Shown here one piece after another: positions 35,731 to 43,413 of a stretch of 64,000 nt of DNA (position 1 is its first letter; every line of letters begins with the position of its first letter). Position numbers and translations under genes: made by a program. This DNA comes from Levilactobacillus namurensis DSM 19117 (GTDB taxonomy: Bacteria; Bacillota; Bacilli; Lactobacillales; Lactobacillaceae), in NCBI RefSeq assembly GCF_001434785.1, contig NZ_AZDT01000042.1, forward strand, positions 1 to 64,000, read 5' to 3'. The notes beneath the pieces were generated by a model. It saw only the letters and a program-made list of their open reading frames with translations, ran no database searches and was not told the origin of the DNA.

Positions 35731-36549
35731 TTAAACTTCATCGGCTAAAATGGCCTCGATAACGTTGAGGACCCCATCGTGGTCGTTGTCCGTGGGTGTG
35801 AGGAGGTTGGCAACGCGCTTGACCGAATCGGTCCCGTTGCGCATGGCGACCCCTAGTCCCACGTGGCGCAGCATTTCTTGGTCGTTGTCGTTATCCCCGA
35901 AAGCAGCGATCTCGCTGGGGGCAATTCCCCAGGCCTGTGCCAATTGGGTGATCCCGATGGCCTTGTTCATGTGGGGCGCAATGATGTCGATACTGCCGAA
36001 GCCGCTGGCGGTCGCGTGAATCTGTTGCGGGAACCGCTGATTCAACTTGGCGGCCATGGCTTGGATCGAGTCGTTGGGCCATTCGCCATTGATCTTGTAG
36101 ATGGTGTCGTCGACGGTCAACAGGTCGGGGACCGTAACTAAGTTGTCGATGAAGTAGTCCTGGGCATCTGGATCTAAGGGCTGATTCCCCTGAACAACGT
36201 AGGTCCCGTGAGCACCGGATAGGCGTAAGACTTGGGGCCGGATGGTGTCATCAGCCAAGATGGCGTGGACGACTTCGCGCACGGTCGGTAACGGAATGGC
36301 TGTTTCGAACAGTGTTTGACCGTGGTCGACGATCAGGCCGCCGTTTTCAGCGACGAAGGTCTGAACGGCCGGCGTCGGTGCAAAGACCTTGTGCAGGTGG
36401 CCTAAGTGGTTTCCACTGGCGACCACGAAGCGAATGTTGGCGGCGGTGAGGCGTTGCAGCTGTTGTGCGAACCGCGCGTGATTATAGTCGCGGTCGTGAT
36501 TCAGGAACGTCCCGTCGACGTCGGTGGCAATCATTTTGATTTTTGGCAT
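35731..36549 (-). CDS. HAD-superfamily Cof-type phosphatase
   Basis: 272 residues. Sugar-phosphate or nucleotide phosphatase of the Cof/YkrA group. Motif I is MIATDVDGTFL with nucleophile Asp; motif II VVASGN; motif IV AFGDNDNDQEML; the C2 cap lies between (~85-200). ATG at 36549 follows AGAAGGAG. Substrate not predictable. A palindrome ATTATT-ACGTC-AATAAT (36569-36585) lies just upstream and may be an operator or include the -10. Confidence 0.9.
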   Translation of the reverse strand: MPKIKMIATDVDGTFLNHDRDYNHARFAQQLQRLTAANIRFVVASGNHLGHLHKVFAPTPAVQTFVAENGGLIVDHGQTLFETAIPLPTVREVVHAILADDTIRPQVLRLSGAHGTYVVQGNQPLDPDAQDYFIDNLVTVPDLLTVDDTIYKINGEWPNDSIQAMAAKLNQRFPQQIHATASGFGSIDIIAPHMNKAIGITQLAQAWGIAPSEIAAFGDNDNDQEMLRHVGLGVAMRNGTDSVKRVANLLTPTDNDHDGVLNVIEAILADEV

Positions 36550-36568
36550 ACTGAGCTCCTTCTGGTCA

Positions 36569-36585
36569 ATTATTACGTCAATAAT
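36569..36585 (-). promoter_or_regulatory. Palindrome upstream of the HAD gene
   Basis: ATTATT / AATAAT separated by ACGTC, about 20 bases before the start codon. It contains TATTAT, a possible -10. The remainder of 36586-36884 is AT-rich promoter-like sequence without a gene. Confidence 0.4.
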
Positions 36586-36884
36586 ACGAAGTTTTTGCGC
36601 GAAGTTCAACGGTTCCGCGTGAATCGGTGACTGGACACATTCCGGATAACGGTAGACGGGACACCGGTTACGGGGATGTTCGTGGGACCAGAATGACGAC
36701 GGAAGATTTTTGAAAAAAGTATGAAGAAACGACAGATAACTAGTTTTTTCATTTACAATGCTATAAACTATTAATCAAAAGGTAACATAAAGGCTGAAAA
36801 TAACGGTTATAATAAACGGTTAGTGGGTCAGAATAGTAACATCTAGGCAATACAGTGCAGAATTTGAAAGGAAGAGTAGACAAT

Positions 36885-37268
36885 ATGACGCAAACAAACG
36901 ACTTGGGCCAATCCTTAGAATGGTTTTCTCAATTACAAAAGATTATGCGGCCAGTAACGACGATTAAGACGGAGGAAATCACGATTTCTTTGGAACAGTT
37001 TAATCTGTTACACGCCATCACGGATCAGCGGGAAGACTTCACGCCGACCAAGTTTGCCAACCAAATCGGCGTTTCCAAGTCCATGATTTCCGGTCAGATC
37101 TCCCGGTTATTACGGGCGGGACTGATCGAAAGTATTGCCTCCACGATTGACCGGCGGCAACACAACCTCAAGCTGACACCGGATGGGGTCAAGGTCTACA
37201 CCCAAGTGCGGGGCCAAGTGGTTGACCGCTTGAATCAATTGCACGCAGATATCACCAGCTTGATGTAA
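36885..37268 (+). CDS. MarR-like transcriptional regulator
   Basis: 127 residues, winged helix protein. KFANQIGVSKSMISGQISRLLRAGLIESIASTIDRRQHNLKLTPDG is the recognition helix and wing of the MarR family, with flanking dimerisation helices. ATG at 36885 is ten bases after AAAGGAAG. It lies 147 bases upstream of the beta-helix protein, in the same direction, and could control it; no operator can be named. TTATAATAAACGG upstream (about 36808) contains a good -10. Confidence 0.88.
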   Translation: MTQTNDLGQSLEWFSQLQKIMRPVTTIKTEEITISLEQFNLLHAITDQREDFTPTKFANQIGVSKSMISGQISRLLRAGLIESIASTIDRRQHNLKLTPDGVKVYTQVRGQVVDRLNQLHADITSLM

Positions 37269-37415
37269 GTTAGACGCAATTATCATCAAATTCACGGCTC
37301 TTCTAGGCACGGAATCTTTCATTTCTGTAACAATTCGGTTAAGTTGACCCATCACTTTCTTGGATTAGCTTATACTGTGGGGGTATAGAAAGATTTAGTG
37401 AATGGAGGGGCTTTT

Positions 37416-39257
37416 TTGAATTTGAGGAAGAACTATCTGACAGCTGCAGTGGCTGTGGGAGTCGCCTTATTGGGGGTCGTGGGCCTCACGACCCTACCGA
37501 CGACCGCTACGGAGACTGTCGCTTACGCGGATACCACGGTGAACGCGAAGCATCAAGGCATGGTTGGGGATGCCAAGACGATCAACAACGACGCGTTCCA
37601 GCATATGTTGGATAAGTGGGACCACGGTCACGTCACGGTGCACGTGCCTAAGGGGACGTACGTCTTTGACTCCGGCCACGTGGTTTTACATTCGAATATC
37701 ACATTTAAGTTCGATAAGGATGCCGTCTTCCGGATCACGGATGGTAATCGGTTGAACTTCGCTTACCCGAGTCCGTCAGCCGGTTATGATGGCGGTATCT
37801 CGGACGTGACCTGGAAGGGTGCGACGTTCCAAGGGGATAACACGGAAGACGGCCAAAGTGTCTTCGTCCAGAGTATCCACCACGCAAAGAACGTGACGTT
37901 CGATGGCTGTGTCTTCGACAACGCCGAATCACCAACTGGACACTACATAGATATTGACGGTAGTCACAACATCGACGTCTTGAACTCGGTCTTTACCGGT
38001 TTCAACGGCTCTAAGGATTACAAGGAAGCCATTCAAGTCGACTATTCGAACAAGAAGGCGATGTCCTACAAGTTGGCGGGCGACAAGTACGATAACTTGC
38101 CATCCTACGACGTTAACGTGGACAGTAACCAGTTCTTGCCAGTGACGCGTGAATCCGGACAAGTCCAATCTTACGCGCCGAACCCGATCGGGGAACACTC
38201 GATTTACAAGCACGGTGCAGCGGGAATCATCCACGACGTGCACTTTACCAACAACACGGTGGTTGACCCCAAGCCGTTATTGGACGATGGGTCCGCCACA
38301 ATTCACTTCAAGGGTATCTCCGACCTGTGGATCTCCGGTAACAAGTTCATCAATCAACGGGTCTTAGGTTCTGGGAACTACATCTACTTGTATAACTCTG
38401 AACCGTCTTACGACATGAAGAACTTGAACATCACGGATAACGAATTCATCAACGTCAACCCAACCAAGCAATACATCTACTTGGATGCCGGGAAGACGGA
38501 TGATAATCCGATGTCAGACATCACCATTAAGGGTAACAAGATTACCACCCAGAAGAATGGGGCGACCTTCGTCTCTAGTAACTTCGCGTTAACGGGTTCG
38601 AAGATTAAGATCGGGGATAACAAGACCACCATTGCGCCGTTTACCACCACCACGGTCACGCCGCAAAAGCCAATCTCCGAGACCACGGTCAAGCCAAACA
38701 AGAAACCGGCTAAGAAGAAGCCAGCGCAGAAGTTGAAGAAGCGTAAGCAGACCAACAAGGAAGAAAAGTACTATGCTGGGCTGGATACGCAAAACGCACA
38801 GTTGAAGAGCAACTACAAGAAATACTCCCTGTACAACCATATTCGGGGGCACAAGAACTGGAACATCATGAAGTTCGACTGGAAGAAGCTGAAGAACAAG
38901 CGGGTCTACATTGATATGCGGGCCCAAGCCGATACGGGTAAGTGGTACCGGATCCGCTTCTCCAAGAAGTCGACCACGAAGTACTGGATTCGGACGGGTG
39001 CTTTGGAATTCAACAAGTTCGACGTGCAAGACTACGAAAATGAGTTGACCTTGATGAAGGTCTACCCGGTCTACACGCGGCCGTTCAACGATCCTTTGTT
39101 AGCGAAGCTGAAGGGGACCACGGCGGACTTGCCGAAGCGGACGTACATGATTACCAACCGGGCTTACCGGACGGATGCTAACGGGCACCAGACCGTGTAC
39201 TACCGGATGAGCAACGGTCTTTGGACCCGAGCCAGCGCTTTTGATTTAGGGAACTAA
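37416..39257 (+). CDS. Secreted right-handed beta-helix protein with basic C-terminal domain
   Basis: 613 residues. Signal peptide of ~40 residues ending TVAYA-DTT. Residues ~45-400 show beta-helix coils (N-I-x-F, V-x-F-D-x-C-x-F, L-W-I-S-G-N-K-F, I-T-D-N-E-F-I-N) as in pectate lyase-like folds; the GMVGDAKTINNDAFQHMLDKW opening is typical. No clear catalytic Asp set is identified. A Thr- and Lys-rich linker (~410-450, KPNKKPAKKKPAQKLKKRKQ) leads to a basic C-terminal region with two YRIRFSKKS / YYRMSNGLWTRAS-like units resembling wall-binding modules. TTG at 37416 follows TGGAGGGG. Possible polysaccharide lyase or adhesin; undecided. Confidence 0.85.
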   Translation: MNLRKNYLTAAVAVGVALLGVVGLTTLPTTATETVAYADTTVNAKHQGMVGDAKTINNDAFQHMLDKWDHGHVTVHVPKGTYVFDSGHVVLHSNITFKFDKDAVFRITDGNRLNFAYPSPSAGYDGGISDVTWKGATFQGDNTEDGQSVFVQSIHHAKNVTFDGCVFDNAESPTGHYIDIDGSHNIDVLNSVFTGFNGSKDYKEAIQVDYSNKKAMSYKLAGDKYDNLPSYDVNVDSNQFLPVTRESGQVQSYAPNPIGEHSIYKHGAAGIIHDVHFTNNTVVDPKPLLDDGSATIHFKGISDLWISGNKFINQRVLGSGNYIYLYNSEPSYDMKNLNITDNEFINVNPTKQYIYLDAGKTDDNPMSDITIKGNKITTQKNGATFVSSNFALTGSKIKIGDNKTTIAPFTTTTVTPQKPISETTVKPNKKPAKKKPAQKLKKRKQTNKEEKYYAGLDTQNAQLKSNYKKYSLYNHIRGHKNWNIMKFDWKKLKNKRVYIDMRAQADTGKWYRIRFSKKSTTKYWIRTGALEFNKFDVQDYENELTLMKVYPVYTRPFNDPLLAKLKGTTADLPKRTYMITNRAYRTDANGHQTVYYRMSNGLWTRASAFDLGN

Positions 39258-39289
39258 GCATCAGAATTTAACAAAAGAGTCAACACGAT

Positions 39290-39353
39290 AGTCCCCCTGG
39301 GGGTGTTAGGTGAAAGATTGTTATTTCAGCTAGCAACTCTGGGGGGACTTTTG
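39290..39353 (+). terminator. Terminator after the beta-helix gene
   Basis: AGTCCCCC (39290-39297) with GGGGGACT (39342-39349), long loop, then TTTT. The stretch 39354-39700 holds no recognisable gene. Confidence 0.7.
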
Positions 39354-39721
39354 ATGTCTCGAGATAAATTTAGAAGCGTCGAAAAGCCTTCGGTTGCTGG
39401 TTAAGAGTTTATTTTGCCAGGGTGACTAACTTGATTTCAAAAATTACCGTTTTGAATGCTATTAATCAATCGGTTAGCCTTTAAATTGAAAAGAGTCACC
39501 ATGGTTCCTTTTTTGGCCTTAAAAATGAAACCCTTTCCAATCTTCAAGAAATCTTCAAATTTCGGGCGAAGAAGCGTCGGATTATCCTGCTAAGCTTGAT
39601 ATAACGGTAATCCTAGCGGCTATGGCTAGTTTGTTAAAAGTTGAGAATTACTTAAATGCCGGCTAAGTCGAGTATTATGGGTTTCATCATCTAGGATTGT
39701 GGTGTACAATGATTACCATAA

Positions 39722-39747
39722 TTAGCACTCAACTAATAGAGTGCTAA
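39722..39747 (+). promoter_or_regulatory. CIRCE element (HrcA operator)
   Basis: TTAGCACTC (39722-39730) and GAGTGCTAA (39739-39747) are perfect CIRCE arms. The spacer is 8 bases, not the canonical 9. A TACAAT -10 lies just upstream (39705-39710), so the element sits at the start of the transcript for the Spx-like gene. Confidence 0.9.
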
Positions 39748-39792
39748 TCTCAAGTACCTCATCGACAGGCAGACTAATTGGAGGGCGATTCT

Positions 39793-40221
39793 ATGATTAA
39801 AATGTACTTTCACGCGAAGACCACTGCGGTGACTAAAGCAATGAAATGGCTCGCTAACCACGATGCAATCTTTACCACGCAAGATATTAAAAAACAAGCG
39901 CTGACCCGCGAAGAAATTCTCAAGATGTTGTCTCTGACGGAATCAGGAACTGATGACTTGATTTCGACTCGTTCCAAGGCCTACAAGGCTCTGCCAACGT
40001 CCGTTCAGGATATGGGCATGAATGAGTTAGTCGAACTCTTACAGAATAATCCGGGGATCTTAAAGAACCCGATTGTGGTAGACCAGAACAAGTTAGCGAC
40101 CGGTTTCGACTTGGAAACCATTCGGGAATTTGTGCCGGCATCGTACCGGAAGAAGGAGTTGGCGGGCTTCTTCAAGATTTTAAACGGCACCAAGAACGCG
40201 TTAGGTGTTTCACCCGCTTAG
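39793..40221 (+). CDS. Spx/ArsC-like protein lacking the redox cysteines
   Basis: 142 residues, thioredoxin-like ArsC/Spx fold. Spx proteins bind the RNA polymerase alpha C-terminal domain and reprogram transcription in stress. The usual N-terminal CXXC switch is replaced: after MIKMYF comes HAKTTAVTKAMKWL, with no cysteine anywhere in the protein. TRSKAYKAL, LQNNPGILKNPIVVD and LATGF match the family core (R-x-x-G/K, P-I-x-x-D). ATG at 39793 follows TTGGAGGG. A CIRCE directly upstream predicts HrcA control and heat induction, so this looks like a heat-responsive, redox-blind paralogue. Confidence 0.88.
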   Translation: MIKMYFHAKTTAVTKAMKWLANHDAIFTTQDIKKQALTREEILKMLSLTESGTDDLISTRSKAYKALPTSVQDMGMNELVELLQNNPGILKNPIVVDQNKLATGFDLETIREFVPASYRKKELAGFFKILNGTKNALGVSPA

Positions 40222-40246
40222 AGCAATGAGTTGATTGTCATTCCGT

Positions 40247-40288
40247 AAAATGGGGCCTCAGAAATTTATTTTCTGAGGCCCCATTTTT
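40247..40288 (+). terminator. Terminator of the Spx-like gene
   Basis: AAAATGGGGCCTCAGAAA / TTTCTGAGGCCCCATTTT, a perfect long stem with T tail. Confidence 0.92.
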
Positions 40289-40436
40289 GTGGGCTGAAGC
40301 TTCTAAAACTGCGTGAACCCTGTGGTGGCCCAATCAAACGGGTAGACTAGGTGGAGATGATTACCAACGAATTGCGGAAAAAGCGTGACTTTACGGGGGA
40401 GTTGTTCGTTAACTTAGTGAGCAGGGGGGAGGAAGC

Positions 40437-40949
40437 GTGAATTTAGCAGATTACGAGACACTGGTGGCCCAGCTGGCCGTTGAGATTCGGCGGTACTTGG
40501 TCAGTCGGGGAGCCGACCCGGAGACCGCAGCGGACATCGTGCAGGACATGTTCGTGAAGGTCTTGGAAAGCGACCTGGTCCTACCGCCGGAAAAGCTCCG
40601 GCCGTACCTGTACCGGGTGGCTTGGTCGACGTACCTGGATGCGTACCGGCGTCGACAGCGGTATCGCCAGTTAGTCGACCGGTATCTAGGACCGGCACTG
40701 CAACGGCCGCCGGCACCGAGCGCTCCGCCCACGGTGGCGGACCAGGCGCTACAACGCGGGCTCGCCCGGCTAAAGCCCCGGGACCGCCAGTTATTGATTC
40801 ACCGGTACTCGGAAGAGTGGTCCTTTCGCCAGTTAGCGCGGGCCCTGAACATCACTGAAGGGGCGGCCAAGATGCGCGTGTACCGGGTACAACGCAAGTT
40901 AGAAAGACTCATGAGGAGGGTTTACCGTGAAGACGGACATCGAATTTAA
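40437..40949 (+). CDS. ECF-type RNA polymerase sigma factor
   Basis: 170 residues. Sigma region 2 (~1-70; ADIVQDMFVKVLES, RPYLYRVAWSTYLDAYRRR) and region 4 (~105-165; LARLKPRDRQLLIHRYSEEWSFRQLARALNITEGAAKMRVYRVQRKLERL), with no regions 1 or 3, so an ECF sigma. Start GTG follows GGGGGGAGG. Overlaps the downstream anti-sigma gene by 23 bases. TGAACCC about 125 bases upstream resembles an ECF -35 and may mean autoregulation, but no convincing -10 partner is seen. Confidence 0.92.
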   Translation: MNLADYETLVAQLAVEIRRYLVSRGADPETAADIVQDMFVKVLESDLVLPPEKLRPYLYRVAWSTYLDAYRRRQRYRQLVDRYLGPALQRPPAPSAPPTVADQALQRGLARLKPRDRQLLIHRYSEEWSFRQLARALNITEGAAKMRVYRVQRKLERLMRRVYREDGHRI

Positions 40950-41877
40950 CCGCTTAGCGCGCCGGGTACGCTGGAAGCGCTGGCTCATCACGATTGGGAT
41001 TGCTGTGGTGGTTAGCTTTGGCCTAGTGGTCGGCGGGTATCAGCTCTTACAACACCTGGCGGCCAAGTCATCGGACCGCGACATGGATTATTTGCAGGTT
41101 ACGGCGGAGATCCTGGCGCCGAACTTACAGTCGAGTGACCGCTACCTGGCCAACACCACGATTCAGGGGGGGCAGGTGGTCAGCCACCGGTATAAGGAGA
41201 TTGCGGGCCAGCGGGTGGCTTGGTCGCCAGCTGTGACCAATTATTCGTGGTTAGGCACGGAGTTGGGCACGGCGATCAACGCCACGGACTGGGGGAATAC
41301 GCGGCAAGACCGGGTCTATGACCGAATCACGCAACAGCGGGTTCCCCAGTTCTACGACGTGTCGCGGCGGCCAACTAAGGCCGACCCCCGGCGGCAACAG
41401 GATTTGGCGACCGTAGCCCGGACCTCGCATCAGGTTGCCGAAGTGGCACTAACGTTCAAGCACCCGCTGACTTACGCGGCGATTCAACGGAAATTACCGC
41501 GATCCTTGACGGCGGCTTGGTACTGGATTGGAACGAAGGATTCCGCGTCCCCCGAATTGACCAACGATTACCTGGGGATTGCCGGTGGTGACGACGGTGC
41601 GCCCGGGACCGGACGGCTGACCACCAACAACTATCGGTATTTCCGGTCCGCGTTGAAGCAAGCGTACCAGGAGTTCGGTGGGACGTTGCGGACCGGGGGT
41701 CTTGACGTGTTCAAGTTCGGTGCGCAGTACGCTAAGCGTTACCCGTCCTTGCAGACCGCCAAGTTTGCGGGGGTCATTGTCACGGGCAACAGTGCGGCCT
41801 TTAAGCAATTGGGCCACCCGGACTGGGTCGCCGCTAGTTCGGCTGGTATCGTGATGCCGCAAACGGCGATTCAATAG
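40927..41877 (+). CDS. Membrane anti-sigma factor (Sigma_reg type)
   Basis: 316 residues. Short cytoplasmic N-terminus (~1-18, Arg/Lys-rich), one membrane helix (~20-43), long extracytoplasmic region. The C-terminal half (AEVALTFKHPLTYAAIQRKLP through TNNYRYFRSALKQ) resembles the sigma-factor regulator C-terminal domain of Bacillus ECF anti-sigmas. Start GTG follows GAGGAGGG and overlaps the sigma gene, so the two are coupled. It should hold the sigma factor at the membrane until an envelope signal; the trigger is unknown. Confidence 0.85.
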   Translation: MKTDIEFNRLARRVRWKRWLITIGIAVVVSFGLVVGGYQLLQHLAAKSSDRDMDYLQVTAEILAPNLQSSDRYLANTTIQGGQVVSHRYKEIAGQRVAWSPAVTNYSWLGTELGTAINATDWGNTRQDRVYDRITQQRVPQFYDVSRRPTKADPRRQQDLATVARTSHQVAEVALTFKHPLTYAAIQRKLPRSLTAAWYWIGTKDSASPELTNDYLGIAGGDDGAPGTGRLTTNNYRYFRSALKQAYQEFGGTLRTGGLDVFKFGAQYAKRYPSLQTAKFAGVIVTGNSAAFKQLGHPDWVAASSAGIVMPQTAIQ

Positions 41878-41886
41878 AGCAGACGT

Positions 41887-41928
41887 AAAATCCCCGCTAC
41901 CTGGAGTTATCCGGGTAACGGGGATTTT
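41887..41928. terminator. Bidirectional terminator
   Basis: AAATCCCCGCTACC / GGGTAACGGGGATTT hairpin with T tract, between converging genes. Confidence 0.85.
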
Positions 41929-41954
41929 TGGTGTAATTTGAGGAGGGGGAGCGC

Positions 41955-42776
41955 TTAGCTCATGCTAACGGGGCGGGAGTAACCCACGGTGTGCCACCAG
42001 GAAACGTTAGTGGCTTCGGTCACGACGCCGCGAAGTTGGGCGTCGATCATCCGGTGATTTCCCATGTAGATGCCCACGTGGGTGATGTTGGACTTGCTGG
42101 TCCCGAAGAAGATCAGGTCGCCGGGCTTGGCGTTAGCCGCACTGACGTGTTGGTAAGCGTTGTATTGTTGTTGCGCGGTCCGCGGTAACGTGGTACCTAA
42201 GGCCTTGCTGAAGACGTACTTGGTGAAGCCGGAGCAGTCAAAGGAACTTGGGCCGTTGGCGCCGTAAACGTAGGGCCGTCCTAGGTATTGCTTGGCCTTG
42301 GCAATCAGGGTCGCGTAGTCGCCAGATTGCGTGGTGCTGGTGGTGTTAGCCGTGTCAGCGGCGGTCGATGAAGTCGTCGTGGTCGATGCCGTGTGGTTGA
42401 AGGACGCGGTCGACTTCTTTTGCAGGTAACCGTGCCAGATCCACCCGGAGGCCGTCCCCCGACCGTTGGTAACGTAATAGTAGATGGCCTTGTTTCCGTT
42501 CTTCTTTAAGATGGTCCGCTTTTGGGTGGCGTGCCAAGTGGTGTGCGGGTAGTTCTTCAAGTAGTGGGTCTTGTGACCGAACTTCAGATTAGACGCCGTA
42601 CCACCTAGGTTGTAGGTCCAGCCGGTCGCGCTCTTACGCACGTAAGCTGTGTTGGTCATATAACTGGTACTGAGAATCTGGTTTTTACTATTTGCGGAAG
42701 CTGGGGTGCTCATCCCGAAGATGGGAAGCAACGCAGCGGTAGCCGCAACGGCGAAACTGACATGTTTAATGTTCAT
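41955..42776 (-). CDS. Secreted NlpC/P60 peptidoglycan hydrolase
   Basis: 273 residues. Signal peptide ending at ASA-NS (~28). The middle (~35-125) is a basic, aromatic wall-binding-like region (SASGWIWHGYLQKK), then a Thr/Ser linker, then an NlpC/P60 domain (~155-273) with catalytic Cys in SFDCSGFTKYVF, His in ITHVGIYMG and a third polar residue in HRMIDA. Cleaves D-Glu-diaminopimelate or Lys stem peptide bonds. ATG follows AAGGGATGG. Monocistronic. Confidence 0.92.
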   Translation of the reverse strand: MNIKHVSFAVAATAALLPIFGMSTPASANSKNQILSTSYMTNTAYVRKSATGWTYNLGGTASNLKFGHKTHYLKNYPHTTWHATQKRTILKKNGNKAIYYYVTNGRGTASGWIWHGYLQKKSTASFNHTASTTTTSSTAADTANTTSTTQSGDYATLIAKAKQYLGRPYVYGANGPSSFDCSGFTKYVFSKALGTTLPRTAQQQYNAYQHVSAANAKPGDLIFFGTSKSNITHVGIYMGNHRMIDAQLRGVVTEATNVSWWHTVGYSRPVSMS

Positions 42777-43413
42777 GGTTTTTATCCATCCCTTATATGT
42801 AAGTTTTGATTTTAGTCATTGGTTAAGAACTCACCTCTTAAGATAGCGCATCATGGTTACAGGAAGATGTCGAGTGACTATCATTGCGGTTACGCCCGCG
42901 CAACAAAGCCGTCACATTTTAAGGTCCCGGTAACGTTTGGCGGACGGGACCCAGCGCATAGCGAGAATGGTGAAGAAATGCTGAGGAATTGATGAGGTGT
43001 TTAGGTCAGAGACGCCTGGAAATAGTTGCGCGGCTGAAGTTTGTGAACCAAAGGTTAGGCGTCTTAGCTATCGGGGGAAAACTTAAAAGTGATTGGAAGC
43101 CCGGTCAAAACTGCGTAGGGAACTTAGAAATTTTGGGCGAAAGATTACAAAATTTATTTTAAATTGTCTACAACCAAACAATTAGAAAATCCTAATTTAA
43201 CGGCCATAAACGGAAATGACGCCAAGCAAGTGCCCGCCAGCGAAAATAAGTTGATCAGAATGTCAAACCATACTTTTTCTTATACCAGGTTAAATTATTG
43301 GTGGACGCAGAATAACTCACTTAGTAGACTGTTTACATGTTGACCGACCCCGATGAGCGGGCAGGTCGAAAACTAAAACTTACTTTCCCTAACGATTAAG
43401 GAGGAACTATTCT
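42777..43413. other. Gene-free upstream region of surface protein
   Basis: About 640 bases, AT-rich towards the right, between divergently transcribed NlpC/P60 and LPXTG genes. It must hold promoters for both, but I see no motif I can defend and no gene. Confidence 0.5.
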
